A DNA stretch of 64,000 nt, taken from Nonlabens marinus S1-08. Its GTDB lineage: Bacteria; Bacteroidota; Bacteroidia; Flavobacteriales; Flavobacteriaceae. The translations under genes were made by a program, and so were the position numbers. The notes beneath the pieces are model-generated. The model made no database searches. It worked only from the letters and a program-made list of their open reading frames with translations, and was not told where the DNA came from. The stretch covers positions 2,781,779 to 2,845,778 of the forward strand of contig NZ_AP014548.1 of assembly GCF_000831385.1 (NCBI RefSeq), written 5' to 3'. Shown one piece after another: positions 1 through 9,626 of the stretch. How positions within the stretch are numbered: the stretch's first letter is position 1; every line of letters starts with the position of its first letter.

Positions 1-1
1 A

Positions 2-2251
2 CTTTTTCAAAGCACTTCCATCAATACCGCTCACTTATTGCTATGCATATTGCGTAACGAGAATGACCCTACAACTAAGTTGTTGAATAAGCTGCGGGTA
101 GATTATGATAGTGTTAAGGAGGAATTCAAGTTGATGTTATCGCAAGATGATGGCTCATTTGAGGACCCATTAGCAGAGTCATTCAGCGATGATGCAGATG
201 ATATGAAAGACGATGATGGAAAAGAAAATCTTTTCTCTCAGTCTGGCGACAAGAAAGTGAACAAAAAATCTAAGACACCCGTTTTAGATAATTTTGGTCG
301 GGACCTAACTCGCATGGCCGAAGAAGATAAACTGGATCCTGTTGTAGGTAGAACTGAAGAAATACAGCGTGTTTCTCAAATCTTAAGCCGTCGTAAAAAG
401 AATAACCCTTTATTAATAGGAGAACCTGGAGTTGGTAAAAGCGCCATTGCTGAAGGTTTAGCATTGCGCATTGTCCAGCGTAAAGTTTCTAGAATTCTAT
501 ACGACAAGCGAGTGATTACACTTGATCTTGCTAGTCTTGTAGCCGGTACTAAGTATCGTGGCCAGTTTGAAGAGCGTATGAAAGCCGTGATGAATGAGCT
601 GGAGAAAAATGAAGATATCATTCTGTTCATTGATGAGATTCATACTATAGTAGGCGCAGGTGGTGCCGCTGGATCTTTAGATGCCAGCAATATGTTCAAA
701 CCGGCATTAGCACGCGGAGAAATTCAATGTGTTGGGGCTACTACGCTAGATGAGTATCGCAACAGTATTGAAAAAGATGGTGCATTAGAGCGACGTTTCC
801 AGAAGGTAATGGTAGAACCTACCACTGTTGAGGAAACCATTGAAATACTAAACAATATTAAGGACAAGTACGAAGACCACCATAATGTGGCTTATACTCA
901 AGGAGCTATTGAAGCTTGTGTAAAATTGACAAGTCGTTATATGACGGATCGCTTTTTACCAGATAAAGCCATCGATGCGCTAGATGAAGCAGGTTCTCGA
1001 ATTCATATTGCAAACATTGAAGTTCCACAACAAATTCTAGATTTAGAAAAACAGTTGGAAGATGTGAAGCAAGAGAAAAATAACGTGGTCAAAAAGCAGA
1101 AGTATGAGCAAGCTGCAAAATTACGGGACGACGAGAAAAAACTTGAAAAAGCATTAACTGAAGCTCAAGAAGAGTGGCATGAAGCCTCAAAATTGCAGCG
1201 CGATACAGTTACTGAAGAAAATGTAGCTGAAGTTGTAAGTATGATGACAGGAATTCCTGTGAATCGTATTGCTACCAAAGAGATGAAAAAGCTTAAAGAT
1301 TTAGATCACAGCATTACTGACTTAGTGATAGGTCAAGATAAAGCGGTGAAACAAGTGGTTAAAGCTATACAGCGTAATCGCGCAGGATTGAAAGATCCTA
1401 ATAAGCCTATCGGTTCTTTCATCTTTTTAGGACAAACTGGAGTTGGTAAAACCCAACTTGCAAAAGTCCTTGCTAAAGAATTATTTGATTCTGAAAACTC
1501 ATTGATACGAGTGGACATGAGTGAATATATGGAGAAATTTGCCATATCAAGATTGATAGGCGCACCTCCAGGATATGTAGGGTATGAAGAAGGAGGGCAG
1601 TTAACTGAAAAAGTACGCCGCAAGCCTTATTCTGTGATCTTGCTGGATGAGATTGAGAAAGCTCACCCAGATGTATTCAATATGTTATTGCAAGTACTGG
1701 ATGATGGGTATTTGACAGATAGTTTAGGTCGTAAAATTGATTTTAGAAATTCAATCATCATCATGACTTCTAACATAGGAGCCCGTAAGCTGAAAGACTT
1801 TGGCTCTGGAGTAGGATTTGGTACGGCAGCTCGTAAAGAGGCAGAAATGGATAATGCTCGTAGCGTTATTGAAGGTGCTTTGAAAAAGACTTTCGCTCCT
1901 GAATTCTTAAATAGAATTGATGATGTGATTGTATTTAATGCGCTAGAACGCGAGGACATTCATAAAATCATTGATATTGAACTAGCGAAATTATATGCTC
2001 GTATCGACGATCTGGGTTATAAATTAAATCTGAGCGATACCGCAAAAGATTACATCGCGGACAAAGGATTTGATAAACAATATGGAGCACGACCTTTAAA
2101 AAGAGCAATTCAAAAATATATTGAAGATGCATTAGCTGAAGAAATCGTCAATAGTCAACTAGAAGAAGGAGATTCAATCTTCATGGATCTGGACAAGGAT
2201 TCTAATGAGTTGACTATTAAAATTGAAAAAGCTACAGAATCTACAGAGTAG
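2..2251 (+). CDS. clpC: ATP-dependent Clp protease ATP-binding subunit ClpC (5' end outside window)
   Basis: HSP100 unfoldase that feeds substrates to ClpP in the cytoplasm. The gene is cut by the left edge: the frame is open to base 2 and reads as the end of the Clp N-domain ([13 protein letters not shown]). A long acidic linker follows, then AAA+ domain 1 with Walker [10 protein letters not shown] near base 419 and Walker [14 protein letters not shown]-type middle segment ([14 protein letters not shown]) follows. AAA+ domain 2 has Walker [10 protein letters not shown] near base 1430 and [19 protein letters not shown] motif near base 1815 fits the ClpP-docking loop, and with the UVR segment points to ClpC rather than ClpA or ClpB. 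749 residues are visible. A strong terminator follows the stop codon. Confidence 0.96.
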   Translation, partial: LFQSTSINTAHLLLCILRNENDPTTKLLNKLRVDYDSVKEEFKLMLSQDDGSFEDPLAESFSDDADDMKDDDGKENLFSQSGDKKVNKKSKTPVLDNFGRDLTRMAEEDKLDPVVGRTEEIQRVSQILSRRKKNNPLLIGEPGVGKSAIAEGLALRIVQRKVSRILYDKRVITLDLASLVAGTKYRGQFEERMKAVMNELEKNEDIILFIDEIHTIVGAGGAAGSLDASNMFKPALARGEIQCVGATTLDEYRNSIEKDGALERRFQKVMVEPTTVEETIEILNNIKDKYEDHHNVAYTQGAIEACVKLTSRYMTDRFLPDKAIDALDEAGSRIHIANIEVPQQILDLEKQLEDVKQEKNNVVKKQKYEQAAKLRDDEKKLEKALTEAQEEWHEASKLQRDTVTEENVAEVVSMMTGIPVNRIATKEMKKLKDLDHSITDLVIGQDKAVKQVVKAIQRNRAGLKDPNKPIGSFIFLGQTGVGKTQLAKVLAKELFDSENSLIRVDMSEYMEKFAISRLIGAPPGYVGYEEGGQLTEKVRRKPYSVILLDEIEKAHPDVFNMLLQVLDDGYLTDSLGRKIDFRNSIIIMTSNIGARKLKDFGSGVGFGTAARKEAEMDNARSVIEGALKKTFAPEFLNRIDDVIVFNALEREDIHKIIDIELAKLYARIDDLGYKLNLSDTAKDYIADKGFDKQYGARPLKRAIQKYIEDALAEEIVNSQLEEGDSIFMDLDKDSNELTIKIEKATESTE

Positions 2252-2270
2252 TTTGACTACACGTAAATTT

Positions 2271-2310
2271 AATAAGCCCTAAGCATTAATCGCTTAGGGC
2301 TTATTTTTTA
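2271..2310 (+). terminator. Intrinsic terminator of clpC
   Basis: A perfect 14-bp stem (AATAAGCCCTAAGC / GCTTAGGGCTTATT) with a loop of about 6 nt is followed by a T-run. It lies 20 bases after the clpC stop and before the convergent nnr gene, so it may partly serve both directions. Confidence 0.85.
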
Positions 2311-2361
2311 CTACACACTTAAAGAATTTAGGAGTAGAGTGCTAAAGGCCTAACTGTGAAG

Positions 2362-3891
2362 CTATGCTCTTTGTGCAGTATCGTTACGGAATAATTGTAA
2401 AATAGCTGGGCCGACGAAATTTGAAATAATCCCAGCTTTAAGTCCTTCGTGTGCATATGTTTGCGCCGCTAGATCTCCCGCAGCGCCATGAATATAAACG
2501 CCAAAAACAGCAGCCATCAGCGGTTCATATTTTTGAGATATCAAGGATGATATGACACCACTCAACACATCACCACTACCTGCAGTCGCCATTCCCGCAT
2601 TCCCACTGTCGTTAATGTACATATTAGTTCCAGATACCGTTATAGTATGAGCACCTTTAAGCACTAAAATTAAATTGTGCTTTGAAGAAAAGGTTTTGGC
2701 CAGCTCTAATCGTTCCATACCACTACTCCACTTGCCTAACAGGCGTTCTAATTCGCCATCATGAGGCGTGAGCACAGACGACTCTGGTACATCTTTAATT
2801 AATTTTTTATTTGCAGATAAAATGTTGATACCATCTGCATCAATGACTACCGGTGCAGATTGTTGTTTTATCGCTTTCGCGAAAGCGGAAACCACAGCAT
2901 CACCAGTACCTATTCCAGGCCCCACGCACAAATTATAGTTGTCCAACTCTACATCAAAACCTTCAAAATGCTCCGACCCAGCATCAGTTAAAGTCATTAC
3001 TTCAGGAACCGAAGTTTGAAGAATATTGTTGCCGCAAGAAGGTACATAGGCAGTTACTTTTCCAGAACCCGTATTGATCGCCGCTGATGCGCTTAAAACT
3101 GCAGCTCCTATTTTCCCTTTGCTCCCTGCCATTACTAACGTGTGACCATAATCTCCTTTATGAGAAAATTTAGTTCTAGGTTTATAAATAGCTTGGGCAG
3201 CCTGGTTGGTGATCAATGTAGCTATAGGCTCCGTATTATTAACAAACTCAGGGTCCAGACCTATATCAATTACTTCAAAAGATCCAGCAAAGACACCCGT
3301 GTCCGGCAAAAAGAAACTTAGCTTAGGATTATTGAATGTAAAAGTATGACTTGCTCGCACAACAGCAGAATCCGCTGGTTGTGCTGTATCAGCATAGAGG
3401 CCGCTAGGCATGTCGATGCTTACTATGAATGCTTTGGATTCATTGATCTGTTTGATAAGGTCCGCCATCCAGCCATCAATAGGTCGGTTAAGCCCTATTC
3501 CAAAAATCGCATCTATTACAATGTCACCACCGTTTATTACAGGGATGTCATCTTTACAATCCAGTAACGTAGGCCAGTCTTTAGTGACATTTTTAATCTT
3601 ATCATAATGGGTAAGGAAGTCTTCAGATCTATGTTTGCTGCAATTGGTGATATAGACTTTGACCTGATACCCATGCTGTATCATATGACGAGCGATCGCT
3701 AGTCCATCGCCTCCATTGTTACCTATACCGCAAAATATTTTAATAGGTACAGGAGCACCGCCTAAACGCTCGTGAATTTTATTAAAAACGAGCATGGACA
3801 CACGCTCCATGAGCTCTTCACTAGAGATATTTTGCTTTAACAAAGTCACTTTATCGGCTTCCGCCAATTGTTGCGCTGTCAATAATTTCAT
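2362..3891 (-). CDS. nnr: Bifunctional NAD(P)HX epimerase / ADP- or ATP-dependent NAD(P)HX dehydratase
   Basis: Repairs hydrated NAD(P)H. The N-terminal YjeF epimerase domain (about residues 1-215) carries the signature GIGNNGGDG at residues 55-63. The C-terminal ribokinase-like dehydratase domain (about 230-505) has MAGSKGKIGAA, TPHDGELERLLG and the catalytic GSGD at about 438-441. The length of 509 aa is normal for the fused form. The start is ATG at 3891. It is convergent with clpC and divergent from gcvT. One copy of the window's palindromic repeat lies in frame in the kinase domain, giving SAFAKAIK. Confidence 0.95.
   Translation of the reverse strand: MKLLTAQQLAEADKVTLLKQNISSEELMERVSMLVFNKIHERLGGAPVPIKIFCGIGNNGGDGLAIARHMIQHGYQVKVYITNCSKHRSEDFLTHYDKIKNVTKDWPTLLDCKDDIPVINGGDIVIDAIFGIGLNRPIDGWMADLIKQINESKAFIVSIDMPSGLYADTAQPADSAVVRASHTFTFNNPKLSFFLPDTGVFAGSFEVIDIGLDPEFVNNTEPIATLITNQAAQAIYKPRTKFSHKGDYGHTLVMAGSKGKIGAAVLSASAAINTGSGKVTAYVPSCGNNILQTSVPEVMTLTDAGSEHFEGFDVELDNYNLCVGPGIGTGDAVVSAFAKAIKQQSAPVVIDADGINILSANKKLIKDVPESSVLTPHDGELERLLGKWSSGMERLELAKTFSSKHNLILVLKGAHTITVSGTNMYINDSGNAGMATAGSGDVLSGVISSLISQKYEPLMAAVFGVYIHGAAGDLAAQTYAHEGLKAGIISNFVGPAILQLFRNDTAQRA
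2872..2887. repeat. Palindromic repeat copy 1 (inside nnr)
   Basis: Perfect 16-bp palindrome CGCTTTCGCGAAAGCG, read in frame in nnr as AFAKA. Confidence 0.9.
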
Positions 3892-3995
3892 ACCTTGATT
3901 TTAACAAGGCAAGTTACTAAAATCGTGGAAGTAAAAATTTAGATGAATTCCTCACCAGTGCATTAGGAAGCTTCTTAATTCGCATTAGATTTTGA

Positions 3996-4003
3996 TACCT
4001 TTG
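3996..4003 (+). promoter_or_regulatory. Probable -7 box of gcvT promoter
   Basis: TACCTTTG matches the Bacteroidota TAnnTTTG consensus exactly and sits 22 bases before the gcvT ATG, in the nnr/gcvT divergent gap. No good -33 TTG was found at standard spacing. Confidence 0.5.
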
Positions 4004-4025
4004 CCGTCCTTAAAATATTAAAGAA

Positions 4026-5117
4026 ATGAAGAACACAGCTCTTACTACAACCCATGAATCCTTAGGTGCTAAAATGGTTCCTTTTGCTGGATATAATATG
4101 CCAGTACAATATGAAGGTGTTACCCTAGAACACCACACAGTTCGAAATGATGTAGGTGTATTTGATGTGTCTCATATGGGTGAGTTTATTGTCAGTGGTC
4201 CTAAGGCGTTAGAGTTAATTCAGAAAGTTTCTGCAAACGATGCTTCAAAGCTTCACATAGGAAGAGCTCAATATTCCTATCTACCTAACGAAACGGGTGG
4301 TGTTGTTGACGATTTGCTTATTTATAAAATAAAGGAAGAACAGTACCTATTAGTGGTGAACGCCTCGAATATTGAAAAAGACTGGGATCATATATCCTCC
4401 TACAATGAGGAAATAGGTGCAGACTTGAGAGATTTGAGCAATGATTATTCACTACTAGCTATTCAAGGACCTAAGGCTGTAGAAGCAATGCAATCCTTGA
4501 CTAGCATTGATTTATCTGCCATTAAATATTATCACTTTGAAGTCGCTGATTTTGCTGGAGTAGAGCATGTTATTATTAGTGCTACTGGTTATACGGGTAG
4601 CGGCGGTTTTGAAATCTATTGCAAAAACAACGAGGTTCAACAAGTTTGGGATAAAGTGATGGAAGCCGGAGCAGATTATGGTATAAAGCCCATAGGACTT
4701 GCTGCACGAGATACATTACGTCTAGAAATGGGCTTTTGCCTTTATGGAAATGATCTTGATGATACCACAAGCCCGCTAGAAGCTGGATTAGGCTGGGTCA
4801 CCAAATTCACAAAGAATTTTGTTAATTCGGAAGCGCTTGCACTGCAAAAAGAAAACGGAGTTCATCGCAAATTAGTAGGTTTTACTATGGACGAGCGTGC
4901 TGTGCCTAGAGGGAGCTACGCGATTAAAGACGTGGATGGAAATGATCTAGGTATTGTTACCAGTGGTACTATGAGCCCATCGCTCAATCAAGGTATAGGA
5001 ATGGGATATATCCCCTCTTCCATGGCCGTACCAGAGACTAAAATTTATATACAAATACGCAAGAAACTAGTTCCTGCAACTGTTGTTAAGTTACCTTTTT
5101 ACAAAAAAGTATCCTAG
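4026..5117 (+). CDS. gcvT: Glycine cleavage system aminomethyltransferase (T protein)
   Basis: Transfers the methylene group of aminomethyl-lipoyl H protein to tetrahydrofolate and releases ammonia. The 363 aa cover the whole GCV_T fold: MVPFAGYNMPVQYEG at the N-terminus, GVFDVSHMGEF near residue 45, RDTLRLEMGFCLYGNDLDDTTSPLEAGL around 228-255 (given here in pieces of the family signature), and a C-terminal barrel with GIVTSGTMSPSLNQGIGMGY. The ATG at 4026 follows a leader of about 20 bases from a plausible promoter. It is followed after 3 bases by an SDR gene starting with TTG, so the two are probably cotranscribed. Confidence 0.96.
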   Translation: MKNTALTTTHESLGAKMVPFAGYNMPVQYEGVTLEHHTVRNDVGVFDVSHMGEFIVSGPKALELIQKVSANDASKLHIGRAQYSYLPNETGGVVDDLLIYKIKEEQYLLVVNASNIEKDWDHISSYNEEIGADLRDLSNDYSLLAIQGPKAVEAMQSLTSIDLSAIKYYHFEVADFAGVEHVIISATGYTGSGGFEIYCKNNEVQQVWDKVMEAGADYGIKPIGLAARDTLRLEMGFCLYGNDLDDTTSPLEAGLGWVTKFTKNFVNSEALALQKENGVHRKLVGFTMDERAVPRGSYAIKDVDGNDLGIVTSGTMSPSLNQGIGMGYIPSSMAVPETKIYIQIRKKLVPATVVKLPFYKKVS

Positions 5118-5120
5118 TAT

Positions 5121-5933
5121 TTGAATAAGATCTTAATTATAGGTGGTAGTGGGTTTGTAGGTAATGCGATCTATAAAGAGTTGGCACCCTATTACGATGT
5201 CCATGCTACTTATTTGACGGATAATCCTTCATTTGAGAAAAATAAGCATTTCCATCAATTTGACATGGAGATGGAAGAGGTCGCTCCTTTATTGGATCAA
5301 CTAAAACCTAGTTATATTATTAGTGCCTTGAGAGGTAATGTAAACGGTCAGCTTCACTTGCACCATCAAATGATCAGCTGGGTTATGAAAAACGATAGCC
5401 GAATCCTATTTCTGTCTAGTGCTAATGTTTTCGATCGTTTCACTAATTTTCCTAGCTATGAATACGATAAAACTTTTTCAGAAAGTATTTATGGAAGGTT
5501 TAAAATCAAGATTGAGAACAGTCTATTACGCTTACCTAATAATAAATACTTAATCTGCAGAGTTCCAATGATTTTTGGCGCAAAGAGTCCGAGGGTTCAA
5601 GAACTTAAAAAGCAAATTTCCAATGGAGAAGCTATTGAAGTTTTCCCAAATGTGGTCATTAACGCTGCTCATATTGATAAGTTAGCACAGCAAATTCATT
5701 ACTTAATAAATAGACGTAGAAGAGGGATTTTCCACTTAGGCAGTAGTGACTTGATTCACCACAGTGATTTGATCAAAGGTATTTGTAAAAAAATAACCGA
5801 TCAGAAAATTGTATTTAAAAACGTATTTGATTCTAATGAGGATAGGCAGCTGTCTGTACTACCTAAGGAACACATCCTGCCCAAACACCTTCAACTGACT
5901 ATTGAAGAGGTGATAGAGAGAACACTTATTTGA
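5121..5933 (+). CDS. NAD(P)-dependent SDR, sugar epimerase/reductase-like
   Basis: An extended short-chain dehydrogenase of 270 aa with a Rossmann glycine motif GGSGFVG at residues 8-14. It has a loose RmlD/epimerase layout: LSSANVFDRF near residue 100 and a C-terminal substrate-side segment. The canonical YxxxK is expected at about 120-145, where YGRFKIKIE is seen. The start is TTG at 5121, three bases after the gcvT stop. The substrate is not inferable. Its stop codon directly abuts the stop codon of the convergent kinase-like gene with no base between. Confidence 0.75.
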   Translation: MNKILIIGGSGFVGNAIYKELAPYYDVHATYLTDNPSFEKNKHFHQFDMEMEEVAPLLDQLKPSYIISALRGNVNGQLHLHHQMISWVMKNDSRILFLSSANVFDRFTNFPSYEYDKTFSESIYGRFKIKIENSLLRLPNNKYLICRVPMIFGAKSPRVQELKKQISNGEAIEVFPNVVINAAHIDKLAQQIHYLINRRRRGIFHLGSSDLIHHSDLIKGICKKITDQKIVFKNVFDSNEDRQLSVLPKEHILPKHLQLTIEEVIERTLI

Positions 5934-8126
5934 TCATTCTACGGGTATGGCGAGGGTATATCTAGTTCCAACTCCTTTTTTACTTTGTACATTAATGTGG
6001 GCTCCTATACCTTCAAGGTATGTAAAAGCAAAAGTCAATCCTGAATTGAGACCTTGAAATTTTCGTGTTTTACCATTAGCAATCGCAACTGATGATTTGG
6101 ATTCATCTTCTAAAGCCGAAGTAGAGAAACCAGAACCTGTATCTTCGAGAACAATTTCGGCATGGCCGTTTTTAAGGTCTGTGGTGATAGATATCCTTCC
6201 TGTTTTTGTCAATTTGAAAGCGTTTTCCAACAAGTTTTCCAGAGATTGTTTCAGGAACACTTGATCAGCCTTTACAATTACTGGAGTCGCGAAATTTTTG
6301 AATAAAAAATCCAAACCTCTGAACCCTGCTCTTTTATTAGCGTTAGGACGCATGCTTTCAAGCGTGCTGGTAAGATCAACACGTTCTCTAAACATTGAAA
6401 AATTATCCTGAAGTAAGGAACTGTTGATGATATCATCAACCGACTGAAAAAGTTTTTCTGTAGTATGCTGTTGCGCTTCTACAAAACTGATGTTTTTATC
6501 TTTCAGTCTTTCTTTTTCGGCATTCAACAAAGTGGATTTCAGTAATTCGTTGAGTTGCGACTTGATGTCATCTCCTATCTTAGATATCAACTGATTTTTG
6601 AAATGATGCATTGTCTGCAATTTGTTCTGAAAGGACTGCAATTCCTCCTCAACTTTTAAATGCTCTGTCAAATCAAAAAAGTAAAACACATAACCATCTA
6701 TATCTCTGGAATAATCCAGAATAGGTTTAAAAAGAGCGTCATAGTAAGTGCGGCCCTCCTCAAATAATTCTAAATGCATTTCTTTTCTAAACTCCAGCCC
6801 TTTATCTAAAACTCGCTCTATGATGTTAAATTTTAGTTGATCGTGAGAGGATAGAATATCCCTAAAGTTTATTTTTTTAAAAACTGGAGGAACACCTAGC
6901 CTTTCTTTAAAAAGTTTTGCCGTCATCCCGTCGAGGCCTATGATATTCCAGTCCTTATCCAGCATAATACTGCGTACAAAAGTATTGTCCAGTAAAGTCT
7001 TAATGTGATACCTGTGTTTGTCCTGTAGTTTATTTAACCTGTATTTGTCATCTACGTCAATAAAGTTTCCTACCAGTTTTATAGGCTTATTCTGTGAATT
7101 AAACACTTTAAATCCATGGACTTCATAATGTTTATAAGGCTGATTAAATGCCTTCATTCTGTAGGCATTGACATAATAGACATCACCTGTGTTTATTTCC
7201 CTGATATGTTGTTGATAGGCTTCATCTCTGTCTTCTGGATGTATGCTGTTAAGAAATTGCTCATTATTCAAATCCTGGGGTAGATTCATCTCGCTTTTGA
7301 AAGAACTGTTTAAGGTGATTTCTTCCGCGATTAAATCATAGGTGAAATATCCTGAGTTCATTGCATTAAGCGCAAGCTCCATATTACTTTTAGTCTCCTC
7401 GAGCTGTAAGGCCTGATTTTTAGATTCGGTGATATCCTGAGCAGCTCCTGCTACATAAGTAACTTCATTTTCAAAAACTTCGACTGTTGAGACTATTTGA
7501 ACCCATAATATCTTACCTGAACTTGTGACCACCTTCACCTCCACGTCATAAGGCTTCTGATTTTCCAACAACTCTTTGACAGAATGGGTCATGAGATCTA
7601 GGCTGTCAGGATGTATAAAACTGAAAAAGACTTCCAGATCTATGTGCCGACCCTTAGAAACTTCCAACAAATCATAGATGAAATCTGTCCAGTAAATACG
7701 GTCCTCTGAGGGTACATAAGTCCACCCTCCTATTTTGGCCATACCTGTTATAGTCTGTAGGGTTTCAAATTGTTTCCTTTGTTCAGTTACGTCGGCAGCG
7801 ATCACATAAATTTCCCCAGATCTATACCCCATGTTACATTTTAAACGAACGGGTTTACCACTTTTATCAAAAAATTTAAGGACAGCGGTATGTGGCTCTT
7901 TTGTTTTTTCAAGAATCTCAACACATTCCTGCCAAGAGTGTTTTTCTGATAAAATGCTAGAGATATTATTATTTATGAAATATTCCCTGTCATGACCCAG
8001 TCTTTCATAAAAAGCTTCATTTGCCTGAATGACTTCTGATTCAATACCTAGGACTAGACATATCACCCAGGTATTTTCGATCAAGTCCTTATAGGGAAAA
8101 TCATTTTTGTGAATATCGTCTACCAT
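5934..8126 (-). CDS. Multi-PAS sensor histidine kinase-like protein lacking the phosphoacceptor His
   Basis: A 730-aa protein with no transmembrane segment. About four PAS/PAC domains are seen (roughly residues 10-115, 120-235, 245-365, 375-490; the second ends GAAQDITESK). Next come a helical dimerisation region (about 495-600) and a HATPase domain. The HATPase has N-box NLLENAFK near 630, G1 DTGSGF near 660, a degenerate G2 (GLNSGLTFAF) and the C-terminal GVGTRYTLAIP. In the H-box position, where SHELRTPL is usual, it reads GDDIKSQL, so the phosphorylatable His is absent. It may be an ATP-binding sensory protein or pseudokinase rather than a classical kinase. No response regulator is adjacent. 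Confidence 0.85.
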   Translation of the reverse strand: MVDDIHKNDFPYKDLIENTWVICLVLGIESEVIQANEAFYERLGHDREYFINNNISSILSEKHSWQECVEILEKTKEPHTAVLKFFDKSGKPVRLKCNMGYRSGEIYVIAADVTEQRKQFETLQTITGMAKIGGWTYVPSEDRIYWTDFIYDLLEVSKGRHIDLEVFFSFIHPDSLDLMTHSVKELLENQKPYDVEVKVVTSSGKILWVQIVSTVEVFENEVTYVAGAAQDITESKNQALQLEETKSNMELALNAMNSGYFTYDLIAEEITLNSSFKSEMNLPQDLNNEQFLNSIHPEDRDEAYQQHIREINTGDVYYVNAYRMKAFNQPYKHYEVHGFKVFNSQNKPIKLVGNFIDVDDKYRLNKLQDKHRYHIKTLLDNTFVRSIMLDKDWNIIGLDGMTAKLFKERLGVPPVFKKINFRDILSSHDQLKFNIIERVLDKGLEFRKEMHLELFEEGRTYYDALFKPILDYSRDIDGYVFYFFDLTEHLKVEEELQSFQNKLQTMHHFKNQLISKIGDDIKSQLNELLKSTLLNAEKERLKDKNISFVEAQQHTTEKLFQSVDDIINSSLLQDNFSMFRERVDLTSTLESMRPNANKRAGFRGLDFLFKNFATPVIVKADQVFLKQSLENLLENAFKLTKTGRISITTDLKNGHAEIVLEDTGSGFSTSALEDESKSSVAIANGKTRKFQGLNSGLTFAFTYLEGIGAHINVQSKKGVGTRYTLAIPVE

Positions 8127-8134
8127 TATATATC

Positions 8135-8158
8135 TTCTTCTTTAAAAAAAGAAGAAAA
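8135..8158 (-). repeat. Short inverted repeat in leader of the PAS protein gene
   Basis: TTCTTCTTT and AAAGAAGAA form a small A/T-rich hairpin just upstream of the ATG at 8126. It might affect translation; no function is established. Confidence 0.3.
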
Positions 8159-8259
8159 TTAAAGAAAATATACGGAAATAGAACACCGCGAACGTAACTA
8201 TTTTAAATAATCTCCTGATTTACAGGTGATAGCAAACAATTGTTAAACCTCAATCCCGA

Positions 8260-9102
8260 TTAAGGAATCCATCGGTCTTTCCCAAAGTCAGGTTTGCGCT
8301 TTTCTAAAAATGCATCCCGACCTTCCTTAGCCTCGTCCGTCATATAAATCAAACGAGTCATCTCGCCTGCAAAGACTTGTTGGCCAACCATCCCATCATC
8401 AGTAGCATTCAAAGCAAATTTTGCCATCTTGATGGCTGTAGGCGATTTTTCCATGATTTCTTGTGCCCAGTCATATGCCGTTTGATCCAGCTCCTCATGA
8501 GGCACGACTGCATTGACCATACCCATATCCATAGCTTCTTGAGCGTTGTAATTGCGACCTAAAAAGAATATTTCTCTAGCCTTTTTTTGCCCCACCATTT
8601 TGGCAAGGTAAGCACTTCCATAGCCTGCGTCCACGCTGGCAACATCTAGATCAGTTTGTTTGAATATGGCATGTTCTTTACTGGCAATGGTCATATCGCA
8701 AACCACGTGTAAGCTATGACCACCACCTACTGCCCAACCAGGCACGGCGCAAATCACCACTTTAGGCATGAATCGGATCATGCGCTGTACTTCTAGTATA
8801 TTCAATCTTCCAGTTCCTGCGCTGTCTTTATAACCGTCTTTGCCTCTAGCATTCTGATCCCCACCACTACAAAATGCCCAGCCGCCATCTTTTGAGCTAG
8901 GTCCTTCACCGGTTAAAATCACAACTCCTATAGAAAGGTCTTCCTGTGCATCATAAAATGCATCAATCAATTCGCTGACGGTTTGTGGTCGGAAGGCATT
9001 GCGCACTTCTGGTCTATTAAAAGCGATGCGAGCTACGCCGTCTGCTTTTTTATAGGTAAGATCTTTATATTCTTTGGCGGTTTTCCAATTGATGGCACTC
9101 AT
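8260..9102 (-). CDS. menB: 1,4-dihydroxy-2-naphthoyl-CoA synthase
   Basis: Crotonase-family enzyme closing the second ring in menaquinone synthesis (o-succinylbenzoyl-CoA to DHNA-CoA). 280 aa when started at the ATG at 9102 (MSAINWKTAKEYKDL); a TTG 21 bases upstream extends the frame but is less typical. Family marks are FNRPEVRNAFRP, CSGGDQNARG, the oxyanion-hole region VPGWAVGGGHSLH, and the D-rich DVASVDAGYGSAYLAKMVG. A small unknown gene lies 33 bases upstream on the same strand. Other menaquinone genes in this window are menD, menF, a candidate thioesterase and menA. Confidence 0.96.
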   Translation of the reverse strand: MSAINWKTAKEYKDLTYKKADGVARIAFNRPEVRNAFRPQTVSELIDAFYDAQEDLSIGVVILTGEGPSSKDGGWAFCSGGDQNARGKDGYKDSAGTGRLNILEVQRMIRFMPKVVICAVPGWAVGGGHSLHVVCDMTIASKEHAIFKQTDLDVASVDAGYGSAYLAKMVGQKKAREIFFLGRNYNAQEAMDMGMVNAVVPHEELDQTAYDWAQEIMEKSPTAIKMAKFALNATDDGMVGQQVFAGEMTRLIYMTDEAKEGRDAFLEKRKPDFGKDRWIP

Positions 9103-9135
9103 AACATATGGTTTATAGTTCAAAGATAGATTCCT

Positions 9136-9411
9136 CTAGCCTTTATACCATACTCTAATGATCTGGAAATTTTGAATGGAGTGCCCACCGGTGTAATATT
9201 GAGATACTTCCTTAGAATTTGCGGTTCCCTTAGCGTAAATATTCGGCAATACGACCGTTTCTACATTTACAATTTCTCTACTGTAGTTCCTGCGTATCCA
9301 CTCATTAGCACGTTCCAGAGTAGCATCTAAATTTTCGTAGGATTTCACTCCCCAGAAACTACGGTCTGTTGCCTCTGGAATAAAATCGATGTAATTAATG
9401 GTTGTTGTCAT
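9136..9411 (-). CDS. Small uncharacterised protein upstream of menB
   Basis: 91 aa from the ATG at 9411 (MTTTINYIDFIPEATDRSFW), ending 33 bases before menB on the same strand. No family is recognised. It has no signal peptide or membrane helix and is rich in aromatic residues (RSFWGVKSYENLD, NEWIRRNYSREIV, IIRVWYKG), suggesting a compact soluble fold. The open frame extends further upstream through the palindromic repeat and a second repeat, but that extension looks like non-coding DNA, so the internal ATG is preferred. Coexpression with menB is likely. Confidence 0.65.
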   Translation of the reverse strand: MTTTINYIDFIPEATDRSFWGVKSYENLDATLERANEWIRRNYSREIVNVETVVLPNIYAKGTANSKEVSQYYTGGHSIQNFQIIRVWYKG

Positions 9412-9465
9412 ATCTATAAGTTGCCATGTGTGATGATTTGTTACGCTTTTAACTAGTTCGCTTTG

Positions 9466-9497
9466 TTTTATTTCGCTTTCGCGAAAGCGAAATAAAA
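9466..9497. repeat. Palindromic repeat copy 2, extended to 32 bp (intergenic)
   Basis: The CGCTTTCGCGAAAGCG core lies inside a perfect 32-bp palindrome with flanks TTTTATTT / AAATAAAA. It lies between the small gene upstream of menB and the DUF2452 gene. Confidence 0.9.
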
Positions 9498-9515
9498 GAA
9501 GTTTATGCCGCACTT

Positions 9516-9546
9516 GTGTCATGCTGAGCTTGTCGAAGCAATGCGG
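9516..9546. repeat. TGAGCTTGTCGAAG-type dispersed repeat
   Basis: GTGTCATGCTGAGCTTGTCG followed by AAGCAATGCGG. From memory this resembles a short dispersed sequence (reverse form TTCGACAAGCTCAGCATGAC) recurrent in many Bacteroidota and other genomes. It is the only copy noticed in the window. Confidence 0.5.
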
Positions 9547-9626
9547 AACCAAAGCGAACTTCTCTAAAGAAGCATTACTGTTTAACAAAATCCCGTTAAG
9601 ATTCCACAATCCAGCTAGAGATCTAG

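Noticed and set aside
9412..9609. N-terminal extension of the small protein upstream of menB
   Set aside because: The frame is open, but it crosses two non-coding repeats and has no start typical of the gene; the ATG at 9411 is better.
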